A stretch of DNA of 21,449 bases from a virus: positions 1-21,449 of IMG/VR virus record IMGVR_UViG_3300032285_002007, one strand, 5' to 3'. The notes below the pieces were generated by a model. The model was not told the origin of the DNA, did not search any database, and saw only the letters and a list, made by a program, of their open reading frames with translations. Positions 8,485 to 18,097 of this stretch are shown in pieces; position 1 is the first letter of the stretch, and every line of letters begins with the position of its first letter. A program made the position numbers and the translations under genes.

Positions 8485-9708
8485 ATGGCCTACACACTGA
8501 CTATTACTAATGTTAGTAATAATTTTACTGTTGCTCAACCTGACAATACTGTTGCTATTAGTCAGACCTCAACAGCCGTTACCATTAATCCAAATGCTAT
8601 TATTATTCAAACAAAGAATACAGCAGATACTTTTCGCGGTGAGTGGGCGGCAAATACTGTTTATTTTCGTGGCGATACTGCTACTTACGGTGGTGTTCTT
8701 TATCTAGCACGAAACAACGTAACCAGCGCAACAGTTCCGTCTACTGATACTACCAATTGGACACGTTATGTAGTTTCTACAACTACTTCAACATTTGCTA
8801 CTCTTACAGCCACTAATAAAATTGTTGCGGCATCAAGTGCTTCAATTGAATTTTTACATCCTACAGCATCAACTGCTAAGATTAGCGTTCCAACTACAGG
8901 TGACCTAAGTGGTGTCCTAGTTTTTACAGCCACCAGTATCAGACTTGTTACTCCTGGCACTTATGGTGTAACTTATATAGATGGTAGTGCCGAAGCTAAG
9001 AATGGTATCTATATTGATGGCCATTATAATGGCCAAGGTGCTCCATTAACCAGTGACGGAACACAAGTATATGATCGCGGTGATTTATATTTAGAAACAG
9101 GTAGCATGGCATTACAGTTTGGTAATGTCAATGTTCAACAAGGTCGCATCAATGTTCAGAATAACTTATTCCTAAGTAAGGATCCAAACGTAGCGGCTGG
9201 AACTATAACTGGCACAAACGTAACTATTGTTGCCGGCAATCAAATTACCTTAAACGAAAATACAAATGGACAGACTAAAGTCTATGGTGTATTGCGTGTT
9301 AATAATGGATTTACAGTTAATGCGGCTGGTGAAACTACCACTGCAAAAATAACATTCCCAGACAATACCACAATGACTACTGCTCCTACAGGTGGAGCAA
9401 CTACGGTCAATTACACAGGCATCACAGGCACAGGACAACAACAATTAGACAGTTTAGATACTACTGCCTATGACACAGCAAAATATTTTATTCGTGTCAA
9501 AGATGGTAGTAACTATCACATCACAGAAATAGTCATTTTTTATGACGGAACGGATGTTGGCTTTAGCCAATATGGTATTATTACCAACAACAGCACACTT
9601 GGAACATTCACTGCAGATAAGAATGGATCAAATGTAAGATTGCTATTCACTCCAAGTGGAGCGACTTCAATGTCAATTAGAGTAGCTAAAACACCAATGG
9701 CTTTATAA
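8485..9708 (+). CDS. Tail fibre with carbohydrate-binding-like N-terminal module (407 aa)
   Basis: Residues 51-93 (RGEWAANTVYFRGDTATYGG, then LYLARNNV-x13-NW) follow the W-x3-x-x-Y-x-x-G-D-x-x-x-Y-x-G-x-L-Y-x-A-x(n)-W signature of chitin-binding type 3/CBM5-12-like modules common in phage fibres. Residues ~284-300 carry ITFPDNTTMTTA, the typical hinge before fibre heads. Residues ~317-407 (TAKYFIRVKDG, QYGIITNNSTLG, NVRLLFTP) form a terminal domain also present at the end of the 9731 gene. TAGGAG at 8473-8478 fixes the start. Likely role: receptor-binding or side-fibre protein. The sugar ligand is unknown. Confidence 0.7.
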   Translation: MAYTLTITNVSNNFTVAQPDNTVAISQTSTAVTINPNAIIIQTKNTADTFRGEWAANTVYFRGDTATYGGVLYLARNNVTSATVPSTDTTNWTRYVVSTTTSTFATLTATNKIVAASSASIEFLHPTASTAKISVPTTGDLSGVLVFTATSIRLVTPGTYGVTYIDGSAEAKNGIYIDGHYNGQGAPLTSDGTQVYDRGDLYLETGSMALQFGNVNVQQGRINVQNNLFLSKDPNVAAGTITGTNVTIVAGNQITLNENTNGQTKVYGVLRVNNGFTVNAAGETTTAKITFPDNTTMTTAPTGGATTVNYTGITGTGQQQLDSLDTTAYDTAKYFIRVKDGSNYHITEIVIFYDGTDVGFSQYGIITNNSTLGTFTADKNGSNVRLLFTPSGATSMSIRVAKTPMAL

Positions 9709-9730
9709 GCCAACAACACGGAGCAATTAG

Positions 9731-11473
<1,743 letters not shown>

Positions 11474-11480
11474 ACGCAAT

Positions 11481-11497
11481 GGGGGTGAAAAGCCCCC
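11481..11497 (+). terminator. GC hairpin between the two collagen-like genes
   Basis: GGGGG (11481-11485) pairs with CCCCC (11493-11497) around loop TGAAAAG, followed by TCTAAATTTTATT. It fills the 61-bp gap between the two collagen-like genes. The A/T tail is interrupted, so it is a plausible but not ideal intrinsic terminator; it may attenuate transcription rather than end it. Confidence 0.55.
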
Positions 11498-11534
11498 TCT
11501 AAATTTTATTCCTTAAGTGGATATGGAAACTTAA

Positions 11535-13111
<1,577 letters not shown>

Positions 13112-13112
<1 letters not shown>

Positions 13113-14077
13113 TGGCATTAGGTCCTAAAGCACTTGGTAATAATCCTAATACGGATCCCTACTACGAATCTACGATTGTTAATTTAAATTTTGAAAACAA
13201 TCTAAATGATTTAAGTCCAAAGAAAAGAACTTGGAATACTATCAATGCGGGTGTTCAGCCAGCTTATACCGCTACCAATACATTGTTTGGTAGTGCCAGT
13301 TATCATATTCCATTAGTTTATGCGGCTAATAGTTGCACAGACATTGTAACAACTTCCGGACTTAGTGATTTTGCTCATCCTAGCAATAAATTTACTTTTG
13401 AAATTTGGTGGTATCCAACTGCTGTAAGTAGTGGCGTGCTCAACGGCTATGATAGAACTGGCACCAGTTATGAATATTTTGGTGGGTGGTATGATCAAGA
13501 AGGTGTTGCTTATAGTTCTACTGCTCCAAATTGGATGGCCTACAATGATCACGGCAGAATATGCTATTGGTATAGAGGTAACTCAGTTCCCTTAGATAAT
13601 ACTTTATCTGGCGGATGGTATGGACCTAGACAGCCAGGAGATACTCGTGCTAAATCAGGAACTCCAGGAACAAGTCGTCCCCTTGATGGTAGTCCAGCCA
13701 GTGATCAAACTGGCGGCGCACAATATGTTGGTGTAAATATGTGGAATTGGATTGTTATCCAACAATGGGATACAGCCGCAGGTTCCGCTACCGCCAAGCA
13801 AGGTGTAAAAACTTATATCAATGGTAAACTACACAATATCAATAGTTCAGCCAATGCAACTGCTTATTCTACACCTGCCAGCTTAGGTGTATTGCTAGGT
13901 TCTTGGTTTAATACCAGTAATTATACTGCGGCATCAGCCAGCGAGCCTGCTGGCAATAGATATAATGCCTGTGGATATTTTGACGGATTTAGATTAACTA
14001 ACGGTGTTATTCGTTATGATAACCTAGGAACTGGTAGTGATACAATTCCTGTGCCTAAAGCACCACCATTACCATAA
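13112..14077 (+). CDS. Concanavalin A/LamG-like lectin-domain virion protein (321 aa)
   Basis: The protein follows the LamG/concanavalin A-like plan: NLNFENNLNDLS near the N-terminus, FGSASYHIP, a FTFEIWWYPT strand (about residues 93-102), then WNWIVIQQW, TYINGKLHN, LGVLLGSW and the closing YFDGFRLTNGVIRYDN (about 288-303). These are the standard landmarks of this fold in environmental phage structural proteins. The fold binds sugars or mediates protein contacts. The start overlaps the preceding stop (TAATG at 13110-13114) and follows AGAGGA. It lies right after the collagen fibres, so it is probably a fibre-associated or receptor-binding lectin. The ligand is unknown. Confidence 0.75.
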
Positions 14078-14086
14078 GGAGTTTAT

Positions 14087-14293
14087 ATGCAAATAATATA
14101 TCGTGTTGAATTCCTAGATAAGGAACCAGAAAGTTATACAGTAGAATCTACAGAAGATGCTATTGATCAATATATTCATGATACACATCCAGACCTACAT
14201 GGATTTCATTGGCATCCTATAGACAATCCTAAACCTGAAGATTGTTATATCTGTCAAGGTATCACACATTTAGAATGGAAAATGGGACAATGA
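14087..14293 (+). CDS. Small protein of unknown function (68 aa)
   Basis: AAGGAG at 14076-14081 lies just before the ATG and the TGA overlaps the next ATG (ATGA 14290-14293), so translation is supported. Visible features are an N-terminal beta segment (QIIYRVEFLDKEPESYTVES) and a C-terminal C53-x2-C56 pair in PEDCYICQGITHLEW, with several His residues at 32-43. A metal site is possible but incomplete. No family recognised. Confidence 0.65.
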   Translation: MQIIYRVEFLDKEPESYTVESTEDAIDQYIHDTHPDLHGFHWHPIDNPKPEDCYICQGITHLEWKMGQ

Positions 14294-14544
14294 GCATAGA
14301 AACAATTGAACAAGAAAGCGAAGATTTGCCAACTCATGTAAGTCTTTGCGCTCAACGCTATCACGAATTAGAAAGTCGATTGGACAAAGTAGAACTTCGT
14401 CTTGATGAACTTGCCACTATGGTTAAGGAATATATCAAGACCACTAGGATTACAATCATCCAAGCAGTGGCGGCTATATTAGTTGCTGGTATTGGTGCCA
14501 CTGCTACTATCGTTGGTGTAATCATAAATCACCCATTGAAATAA
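14290..14544 (+). CDS. Holin/XhlA-like coiled-coil and membrane-anchor protein (84 aa)
   Basis: The frame is open from 14242, but ATG 14290 gives an ATGA overlap with the previous gene and is preferred. Residues 20-50 are a charged amphipathic helix (YHELESRLDKVELRLDEL), typical of a coiled coil. Residues ~53-78 (ITIIQAVAAILVAGIGATAT) form one clear transmembrane segment, with a short HPLK tail. The layout, short cytoplasmic coiled coil then one C-terminal membrane span, is that of XhlA-type hemolysin/holin accessory proteins and many phage lysis proteins. No endolysin gene is in this window, so the lysis role rests on topology and size. Confidence 0.6.
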   Translation: MSIETIEQESEDLPTHVSLCAQRYHELESRLDKVELRLDELATMVKEYIKTTRITIIQAVAAILVAGIGATATIVGVIINHPLK

Positions 14545-14550
14545 CCAAAA

Positions 14551-14564
14551 CACCTAAATAGGTG
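14551..14564 (+). promoter_or_regulatory. TAAATA hexamer inside a short inverted repeat
   Basis: CACCTAAATAGGTG has arms CACCT/AGGTG around the centre; TAAATA occupies 14555-14560. The ATG of the following gene comes five bases after the hexamer. The same CCTnAATAGG context recurs at 16965-16974. Confidence 0.45.
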
Positions 14565-14565
14565 T

Positions 14566-14928
14566 ATGGATCTTAATCAACTTATCGAATTCATTAAACC
14601 CTTTGCTGAATATAGAATTGGCACGGATAAGATATTAGAAAATCGCGGCGGTAAATCTAAACCTAAAAAATGTATGCCTCTTGAACTCAACGAGTTTGAT
14701 GAGCCCGTTGAAGAATTACCAGAAGAATTACCAGAACCCTTAAATGGATATCTAGTGGTAACCAAATGGTTACACGAACAGCCGGAAAACATGTGCGGAC
14801 ATTTTAGTAAAATGGCCTATCAGCGCACACTAGAAGGATGGAAACCCTATTGTCAAAAGTGTGGCCGAGAAAGATGGGCCAAGCTAAATAAAATAGCAAC
14901 AACGCTTGCCCAACAAGCGGATCTATAG
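14566..14928 (+). CDS. Zinc-ribbon-like small protein (120 aa)
   Basis: Residues 75-100 carry C77-G-H79 and C96-x2-C99 (MCGHFSKMAYQR, PYCQKCG), a spacing compatible with a zinc ribbon that could bind nucleic acid or support protein contacts. The centre is acidic and Pro/Glu-rich (FDEPVEELPEELPEPLNG, 44-61). There is no Shine-Dalgarno site at normal distance: the ATG is five bases after TAAATA. The next in-frame ATG is at residue 37, which would still keep the Cys motif, so the start is uncertain. No family assigned. Confidence 0.55.
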   Translation: MDLNQLIEFIKPFAEYRIGTDKILENRGGKSKPKKCMPLELNEFDEPVEELPEELPEPLNGYLVVTKWLHEQPENMCGHFSKMAYQRTLEGWKPYCQKCGRERWAKLNKIATTLAQQADL

Positions 14929-14980
14929 ATTGCCATTCGGTAGGTCAGTTGTATTTCCTATACTCCATGTAAATGGTTTA

Positions 14981-15011
14981 GAAACCCTAGTAATTCCCTT
15001 GCTAGGGTTTC
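14981..15011 (+). terminator. Ten-bp hairpin, intrinsic-terminator-like
   Basis: GAAACCCTAG (14981-14990) pairs perfectly with CTAGGGTTTC (15002-15011) over an 11-base loop, followed by ATCTTTTGC. It is the first of three hairpins in the 237-bp gap after the zinc-ribbon-like gene and a good end for that transcript. Confidence 0.65.
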
Positions 15012-15028
15012 ATCTTTTGCAAACTAGA

Positions 15029-15034
15029 TAAATA
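15029..15034 (+). promoter_or_regulatory. TAAATA hexamer between two terminator-like hairpins
   Basis: GATAAATA lies 18 bp after the 14981-15011 hairpin and six bp before the next one. If it is a promoter, its transcript would meet the 15040 hairpin almost at once, so it may be a pause site, a remnant or unused. Confidence 0.3.
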
Positions 15035-15039
15035 TTCTT

Positions 15040-15060
15040 GTCCATGAAGGTGGACTTTTT
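15040..15060 (+). terminator. Short intrinsic terminator
   Basis: GTCCA (15040-15044) pairs with TGGAC (15051-15055) around loop TGAAGG and is followed at once by five Ts. The stem is short, but the hairpin-plus-U-run form is classical. Confidence 0.55.
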
Positions 15061-15080
15061 CCTAAATCTCAGTTGTCGGT

Positions 15081-15109
15081 TCCCCCTAAGTTGGCATGGC
15101 TTAGGGGGA
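15081..15109 (+). terminator. Ten-bp GC-rich hairpin upstream of the glycosyltransferase gene
   Basis: TCCCCCTAAG (15081-15090) pairs perfectly with CTTAGGGGGA (15100-15109) with a nine-base loop, followed by TTTCTATTTCC. It is very stable. It insulates the downstream glycosyltransferase gene from upstream transcription, or is a leader element if transcription starts earlier. Confidence 0.6.
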
Positions 15110-15141
15110 TTTCTATTTCCAGCCAATTTTTTACTGGTGCT

Positions 15142-15149
15142 TATAAATA
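15142..15149 (+). promoter_or_regulatory. Full TATAAATA, T4-type late-promoter-like element
   Basis: TATAAATA is an exact match to the T4-type late promoter octamer and is the best copy in the window. It is followed by an AGAGGA ribosome site (15155-15160) and the ATG at 15166, giving a short normal leader. Whether a gp55-like late sigma factor exists in this phage cannot be seen here. Confidence 0.55.
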
Positions 15150-15165
15150 CACTGAGAGGAAACTT

Positions 15166-16257
15166 ATGAGTGATTTAAAGATTTGTGTTTATGCCATATG
15201 TAATGGCGAAGTAGATTTTGTTCCACGCTTTATGGAAGGTGCAAAAAGTGCAGACCTAGTCCTAGTTTGCGATACAGGTAGCACTGACGGTGCTGGTGAC
15301 AAACTCCGTGAACTAGGTGCAACGGTTTATGATATTTCAGTCAAGCCTTGGCGCTTTGATGATGCCCGCAATATTGCACTAGGACTTGTTCCAACTGATA
15401 TAGATGTCTGTATGAGCTTGGACATTGATGAAGTCCTGCAACCAGGATGGCGTGAAGAAATAGAACGTGTTTGGCGGAAAGGTGAAACCAATAGACTCAA
15501 ATACAAGTTTGATTGGGGTGCTGGTATCGCTTTCTATTATGACAAGTGTCATGCACGTCATGGATTCCGTTGGCGCAACATGTGTCACGAAGCAGTTTAC
15601 CCAGACCCTCGCACACAAGAAGTTTGGGCACAAACAGATGAGCTCCTAGTAATCCATATGCCAGACAACAGCAAAAGCCGTGGTCAATATATGAGTCTGC
15701 TAGAACATGATGTCAAAGAAAATCCATGGAATGCTCGAAATGCCTTTTATCATGCACGTGAATTAGGCTTTCATCGTCGTTGGCAAGAAAGCATAGCCGC
15801 AGTAGATCGCTATTTGGCCTTGCCAGATGCAACTTGGGTTAATGAAAGGTGTTATGCACTCCGAGTGAAGGGTAGAGCATACGATGAACTAGGTGATGGC
15901 GAAAACGCCTTAAAAGCCTTCAGATTGGCCACAATTGAGGCTCCAAATACACGAGAACCATGGGTAGATCTTGCGGAATCTTGCTATAAGAAAAGTTTGT
16001 GGGATGAATGCTATCTTAGTGCTGTTCGTGCTCTTAAGATTACCAATCGCGAAGATGTCTACACAGTGGATCCAGAATGCTGGGGATTTAAACCCTATGA
16101 CCTAGCGGCCATTGCGGCTTGGAATATGGGCATGAGAGAGAAAGCAGTTGAATATGGAACTTTGGCAAAACAAGCGGATCCAACCAATGAACGGCTAAGC
16201 GTTAATTTGCTTTGGTATTTGGGCGAGAAAAAAATCCAAGATATTGACAGTGAATAA
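15166..16257 (+). CDS. GT2-type glycosyltransferase with TPR-like C-terminus (363 aa)
   Basis: The frame is open from 15073, but that part covers the hairpin at 15081-15109; ATG 15166 has AGAGGA six bases upstream and a TATAAATA before it. Residues 5-110 are a GT-A fold of family 2: KICVYAICNGEVDF, CDTGSTDG (35-42, nucleotide-sugar loop), WRFDDARN (62-69) and the DxD metal motif in SLDIDE (D86, D88). These are the landmarks of SunS-like and related GT2 enzymes. The C-terminal ~170 residues are helical and repetitive (DELGDGENALKAFRLA, WVDLAESCYK, AAWNMGMREKAVEYG), TPR-like, a layout of enzymes that recognise protein acceptors. The acceptor is unknown; fibres, DNA or a host surface are possible. 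Confidence 0.8.
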   Translation: MSDLKICVYAICNGEVDFVPRFMEGAKSADLVLVCDTGSTDGAGDKLRELGATVYDISVKPWRFDDARNIALGLVPTDIDVCMSLDIDEVLQPGWREEIERVWRKGETNRLKYKFDWGAGIAFYYDKCHARHGFRWRNMCHEAVYPDPRTQEVWAQTDELLVIHMPDNSKSRGQYMSLLEHDVKENPWNARNAFYHARELGFHRRWQESIAAVDRYLALPDATWVNERCYALRVKGRAYDELGDGENALKAFRLATIEAPNTREPWVDLAESCYKKSLWDECYLSAVRALKITNREDVYTVDPECWGFKPYDLAAIAAWNMGMREKAVEYGTLAKQADPTNERLSVNLLWYLGEKKIQDIDSE

Positions 16258-16272
16258 CAACCAGTGTATAAT
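16244..16272 (+). promoter_or_regulatory. Exact-consensus sigma70-type promoter
   Basis: TTGACA (16244-16249), a spacer of exactly 17 bp, and TATAAT (16267-16272) are all consensus. Transcription would start near 16279, leaving a ~25-base leader before the ATG at 16304. The -35 lies in the last codons of the glycosyltransferase gene. It should be read by unmodified host RNA polymerase. Confidence 0.8.
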
Positions 16273-16303
16273 TAAAAGTATAGGCAATCAAGGGAACATC
16301 ATT

Positions 16304-16597
16304 ATGGCAAATAAGCAATCACACGAAATCATACCATCAGGCAAATATAAAGGATGGTCAGTCGGACAAGTTCCGGGAGACTATCTTTCATGGCTTAGAA
16401 CATATGGCAAAGGCTCCTACTTGTATAATTGGTTTTACAATATTAAAACACCTAAAAAACAAAAGCAAAGGCACAAACAAGTTGGCGGAAATCAACCCGC
16501 TCAGGGGGCTAAAACAGGGCCCGTCCATAGTCCTAAATTATTTCGTGTTAGAACGAATGCAGATGGGACTACCACAAGAATAGAAGTTCCTAGGTAA
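16304..16597 (+). CDS. Small DUF3820-like protein (97 aa), moron-like
   Basis: ATG 16304 is chosen because it lies just downstream of the predicted transcription start and after AGGGAA (16291-16296); the open frame extends to 16244 but would overlap the promoter. Residues ~10-34 (IPSGKYKGWSVGQVPGDYLS, then WLRTYGKG) match the GKYKG-x(4-6)-P-x-x-YL-x-W-hydrophobic signature of DUF3820-type and exonuclease X C-terminal-type small domains, whose biochemical role is not established. The remainder is basic and low in complexity (KTPKKQKQRHKQ), suggesting nucleic-acid contact. It stands alone with its own strong promoter and a possible terminator at 16729-16762, like a moron gene. Early expression during infection is inferred. 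Confidence 0.65.
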   Translation: MANKQSHEIIPSGKYKGWSVGQVPGDYLSWLRTYGKGSYLYNWFYNIKTPKKQKQRHKQVGGNQPAQGAKTGPVHSPKLFRVRTNADGTTTRIEVPR

Positions 16598-16697
16598 CGG
16601 TCTAACAAACCTAACCTAATGCGGTGCCCATAAATGAGGGTTGGTGAAAAGTCGTGAAATAGACGCAGGGATAAAATTTCTTTCTTGGGAGGCAGAG

Positions 16698-16768
16698 ACA
16701 GCCAAGGACATAAACACAGTAGTGTGATAAACTATCGTCTCCTTAGTTTCGGTCATTTTTTTGGCTGT
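16698..16768 (+). ncRNA. Candidate three-way-junction RNA fold with embedded terminator-like arm
   Basis: ACAGCCAA (16698-16705) pairs perfectly with TTGGCTGT (16761-16768), enclosing ACAC-AGTA-GTGT (16714-16725) and AAACTA/TAGTTT (16729-16734 with 16744-16749). Seven Ts at 16756-16762 follow the second arm, so the same segment could alternatively act as a terminator for the 16304 transcript. The closing stem and the T-run overlap, giving two mutually exclusive states, as in attenuators. Confidence 0.4.
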
Positions 16769-16966
16769 TGCTAGGTTATGACTGTTAAATGAGATAAGAT
16801 GATTTGTATATGACAACATCAGTTTGCTAAAGCAAACCGCTGTTCTTAGATGCGAAGTGGCATCGTGGCTTACGCCACTTACCCCTTACACATCACGAAA
16901 TGGACTGCGTCAAAAAAAATGTGTTGAGCACTTGTGCGAAAACACGGACGAATGTAAATTCGTCCT

Positions 16967-16972
16967 TAAATA
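16967..16972 (+). promoter_or_regulatory. TAAATA hexamer upstream of the HNH-relic-like gene
   Basis: It lies one base after the perfect eight-bp hairpin 16946-16965 and within GTCCT-TAAAT-AGGAC. AGGA at 16972-16975 and the ATG at 16984 follow. Confidence 0.4.
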
Positions 16973-16983
16973 GGACTAATAAA

Positions 16984-17421
16984 ATGAATAGAGCAAAACA
17001 CCCCTTATACATGCGCCATTATATGATCATGAAGCGTTGCTATGACGAAAATAGCCAGTATTATGACACAGCAGGTGCTAATGGACTTACAGTTGCACGT
17101 CGATGGCACAATATGGACAACTTCTTTGCTGATATAGAAGATCAATGGGGATTACCACCCTCTCCTTATGCCCAATTAGCACGTAAGGATCCACACAAAG
17201 GATGGTATCCTAGCAACATAGCAGGATGGGAAGATCACAAGTTTGTTGCACGTCATCGCAGAGATAATCTAAACATTACCTATAAAAAGCGCACACAGAC
17301 TCTAGCTGAATGGAGCCAAGAATTAGGCATACCAGCAGGCACGATATGGAGTCGTCATGAAAAAGGCAAAAGCATTGAAGAATGTTTTGGATTTAAGAAT
17401 GGTGATAGGAGATGCAAATGA
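16984..17421 (+). CDS. HNH/AP2-type phage homing-endonuclease relative lacking a clear HNH centre (145 aa)
   Basis: ATG 16984 is preferred over the upstream ATG at 16900, which lies inside the hairpin region; AGGA is eight bases before 16984. Residues 17-50 (KRCYDENSQYYDTAGANGLT, then ARRWHNMDNFFADI) follow the RCYNPxxxxYxxYGGRGIxVCxRW-x-FxxFxxDM pattern of small phage HNH-type proteins. The usual DRIDNxxxYxPxNCRW catalytic segment is replaced by LARKDPHKGWYPSNIAGW. Residues 105-135 (TLAEWSQELGIPAGTIWSR, ...EECF) match the C-terminal helix-turn-helix of the same family. It is probably DNA-binding, possibly without nuclease activity. Its ATGA end overlaps the next start. Confidence 0.6.
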   Translation: MNRAKHPLYMRHYMIMKRCYDENSQYYDTAGANGLTVARRWHNMDNFFADIEDQWGLPPSPYAQLARKDPHKGWYPSNIAGWEDHKFVARHRRDNLNITYKKRTQTLAEWSQELGIPAGTIWSRHEKGKSIEECFGFKNGDRRCK

Positions 17422-18050
17422 AGAATATAACTCTAGTGGTCATTGACACACTTAACTATCGTGCAACTGAGTGGGCAGTTGGTCAAACACGCAAGATATT
17501 TCCTGACAGTCCCCTATTGGTAGCCAGTGATCAAGAGTTTATGCCCTCAGATACATTTGTGGAATTGGACATCAAGTTAGACAAGTATTCGCACTCACGT
17601 GCCTGTTTAGACATTGGCCAGTTTGTTGAAACAGACCATGCCTTATTCATACAGCATGATGGCTTTCCAGTTAGACCTGAACTATGGCGTGATGAGTTCC
17701 TTGAATATGACTACATAGGTGCTCCTTGGACAGGTAAGCCAGAAGAACGTAGTGTGGGCAATGGAGGCTTTAGTCTGCGTTCAAAACGGCTATTAAACCT
17801 AACACCACACTTGCCACAGGACACAGATAAGTCACATGAATATTGGTTAGAAGATGGTATGATTGGCATGATATTCCGCCCTTGGTTAGAGCGCAATGGA
17901 TGCCGTTTTCCACACTCCGATCTAGCACATAAATTCAGCCATGAACATCCATTTGGCCCTTATGAAGATAGTTTTGGATTCCACGACAAGCGTAATGCAG
18001 AACATTTTCTATCACCCGAGCTATACGAGGAATGGTTAAACTGTTATTGA
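17418..18050 (+). CDS. DUF5672-domain, glycosyltransferase-like protein (210 aa)
   Basis: Two in-frame ATGs exist, 17412 and 17418; 17418 is chosen because TAGGAG at 17406-17411 then sits at proper distance and an ATGA overlap with the upstream gene is formed. Landmarks are NITLVVIDT at the N-terminus, LFIQHDGFPVRPELW (76-90), DEFLEYDYIGAPW (92-104), VGNGGFSLRSKRLL (113-126) and EDGMIG (145-150). This is the DUF5672 signature, a family found in sugar-modifying loci and related to GT-A glycosyltransferases. Enzymatic activity is not proven for the family. With the GT2 gene 1.2 kb upstream, it forms a probable sugar-transfer module. Confidence 0.75.
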   Translation: MKNITLVVIDTLNYRATEWAVGQTRKIFPDSPLLVASDQEFMPSDTFVELDIKLDKYSHSRACLDIGQFVETDHALFIQHDGFPVRPELWRDEFLEYDYIGAPWTGKPEERSVGNGGFSLRSKRLLNLTPHLPQDTDKSHEYWLEDGMIGMIFRPWLERNGCRFPHSDLAHKFSHEHPFGPYEDSFGFHDKRNAEHFLSPELYEEWLNCY

Positions 18051-18075
18051 CAACAACCAAAATGTCATGTAAAAT
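18047..18075 (+). promoter_or_regulatory. Near-consensus sigma70-type promoter
   Basis: TTGACA (18047-18052), a 17-bp spacer and TAAAAT (18070-18075, five of six matches). The -35 overlaps the final codons of the DUF5672 gene, just as the promoter at 16244 overlaps the end of the GT2 gene. Both contain ACAACCA in the spacer. Transcription would start near 18082. Confidence 0.7.
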
Positions 18076-18087
18076 TACAAGTGTTAA

Positions 18088-18093
18088 TAAATA
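18088..18093 (+). promoter_or_regulatory. TAAATA hexamer just before a GTG start
   Basis: AATAAATA ends four bases before the in-frame GTG at 18098. This repeats the layout at 14555 and 19947, where an ATG follows TAAATA by five bases. It also lies downstream of the sigma70-type promoter at 18047. Confidence 0.35.
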
Positions 18094-18097
18094 CATT

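Larger units (their letters stand above)
16598..16983 (+). other. 386-bp non-coding stretch rich in secondary structure, possible ncRNA or leader
   Basis: No credible + strand reading frame exists here. Beyond the 16698-16768 junction it holds hairpins GTTTGC-TAAA-GCAAAC (16822-16837), AAGTGGC/GCCACTT (16855-16861 with 16874-16880), GTGTT/AACAC with inner GCAC/GTGC (16921-16945), and GGACGAAT-GTAA-ATTCGTCC (16946-16965). The last abuts TAAATA. The first ~90 bp hold only a bulged CC-AACC/GGTTGG pairing and weaker stems. I do not recognise a known riboswitch, tRNA, tmRNA or ribozyme. It could be the 3' UTR of the 16304 gene, a separate small RNA made from the 16244 promoter, or a leader of the next gene. 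Confidence 0.45.

Noticed and set aside
14885-14890. TAAATA inside the zinc-ribbon-like gene
   Set aside because: In-frame coding (Leu-Asn-Lys), no hairpin or gene start nearby; taken as chance.
15073-15165. Upstream extension of the glycosyltransferase frame
   Set aside because: It would run through a 10-bp hairpin and the TATAAATA element, while ATG 15166 has a good ribosome site and begins at the conserved domain.
16616-16819. Minus-strand frame of 67 codons in the non-coding gap
   Set aside because: No ribosome site, no recognisable domain, opposite to all other genes, and it coincides with strong RNA-like secondary structure.
16900-16983. Upstream extension of the HNH-relic-like frame
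   Set aside because: It covers two perfect hairpins and has no ribosome site; ATG 16984 has AGGA at proper distance.
16598-16983. tRNA, tmRNA or riboswitch in the gap
   Set aside because: No T-loop GGTTCRAATCC, no acceptor stem with CCA, and no match by eye to riboswitch consensus elements that I know.
18032-18097. Upstream ATG for the second HNH-relic-like gene
   Set aside because: It lies inside the DUF5672 gene and upstream of the predicted transcript start; the extra residues match nothing in the family.
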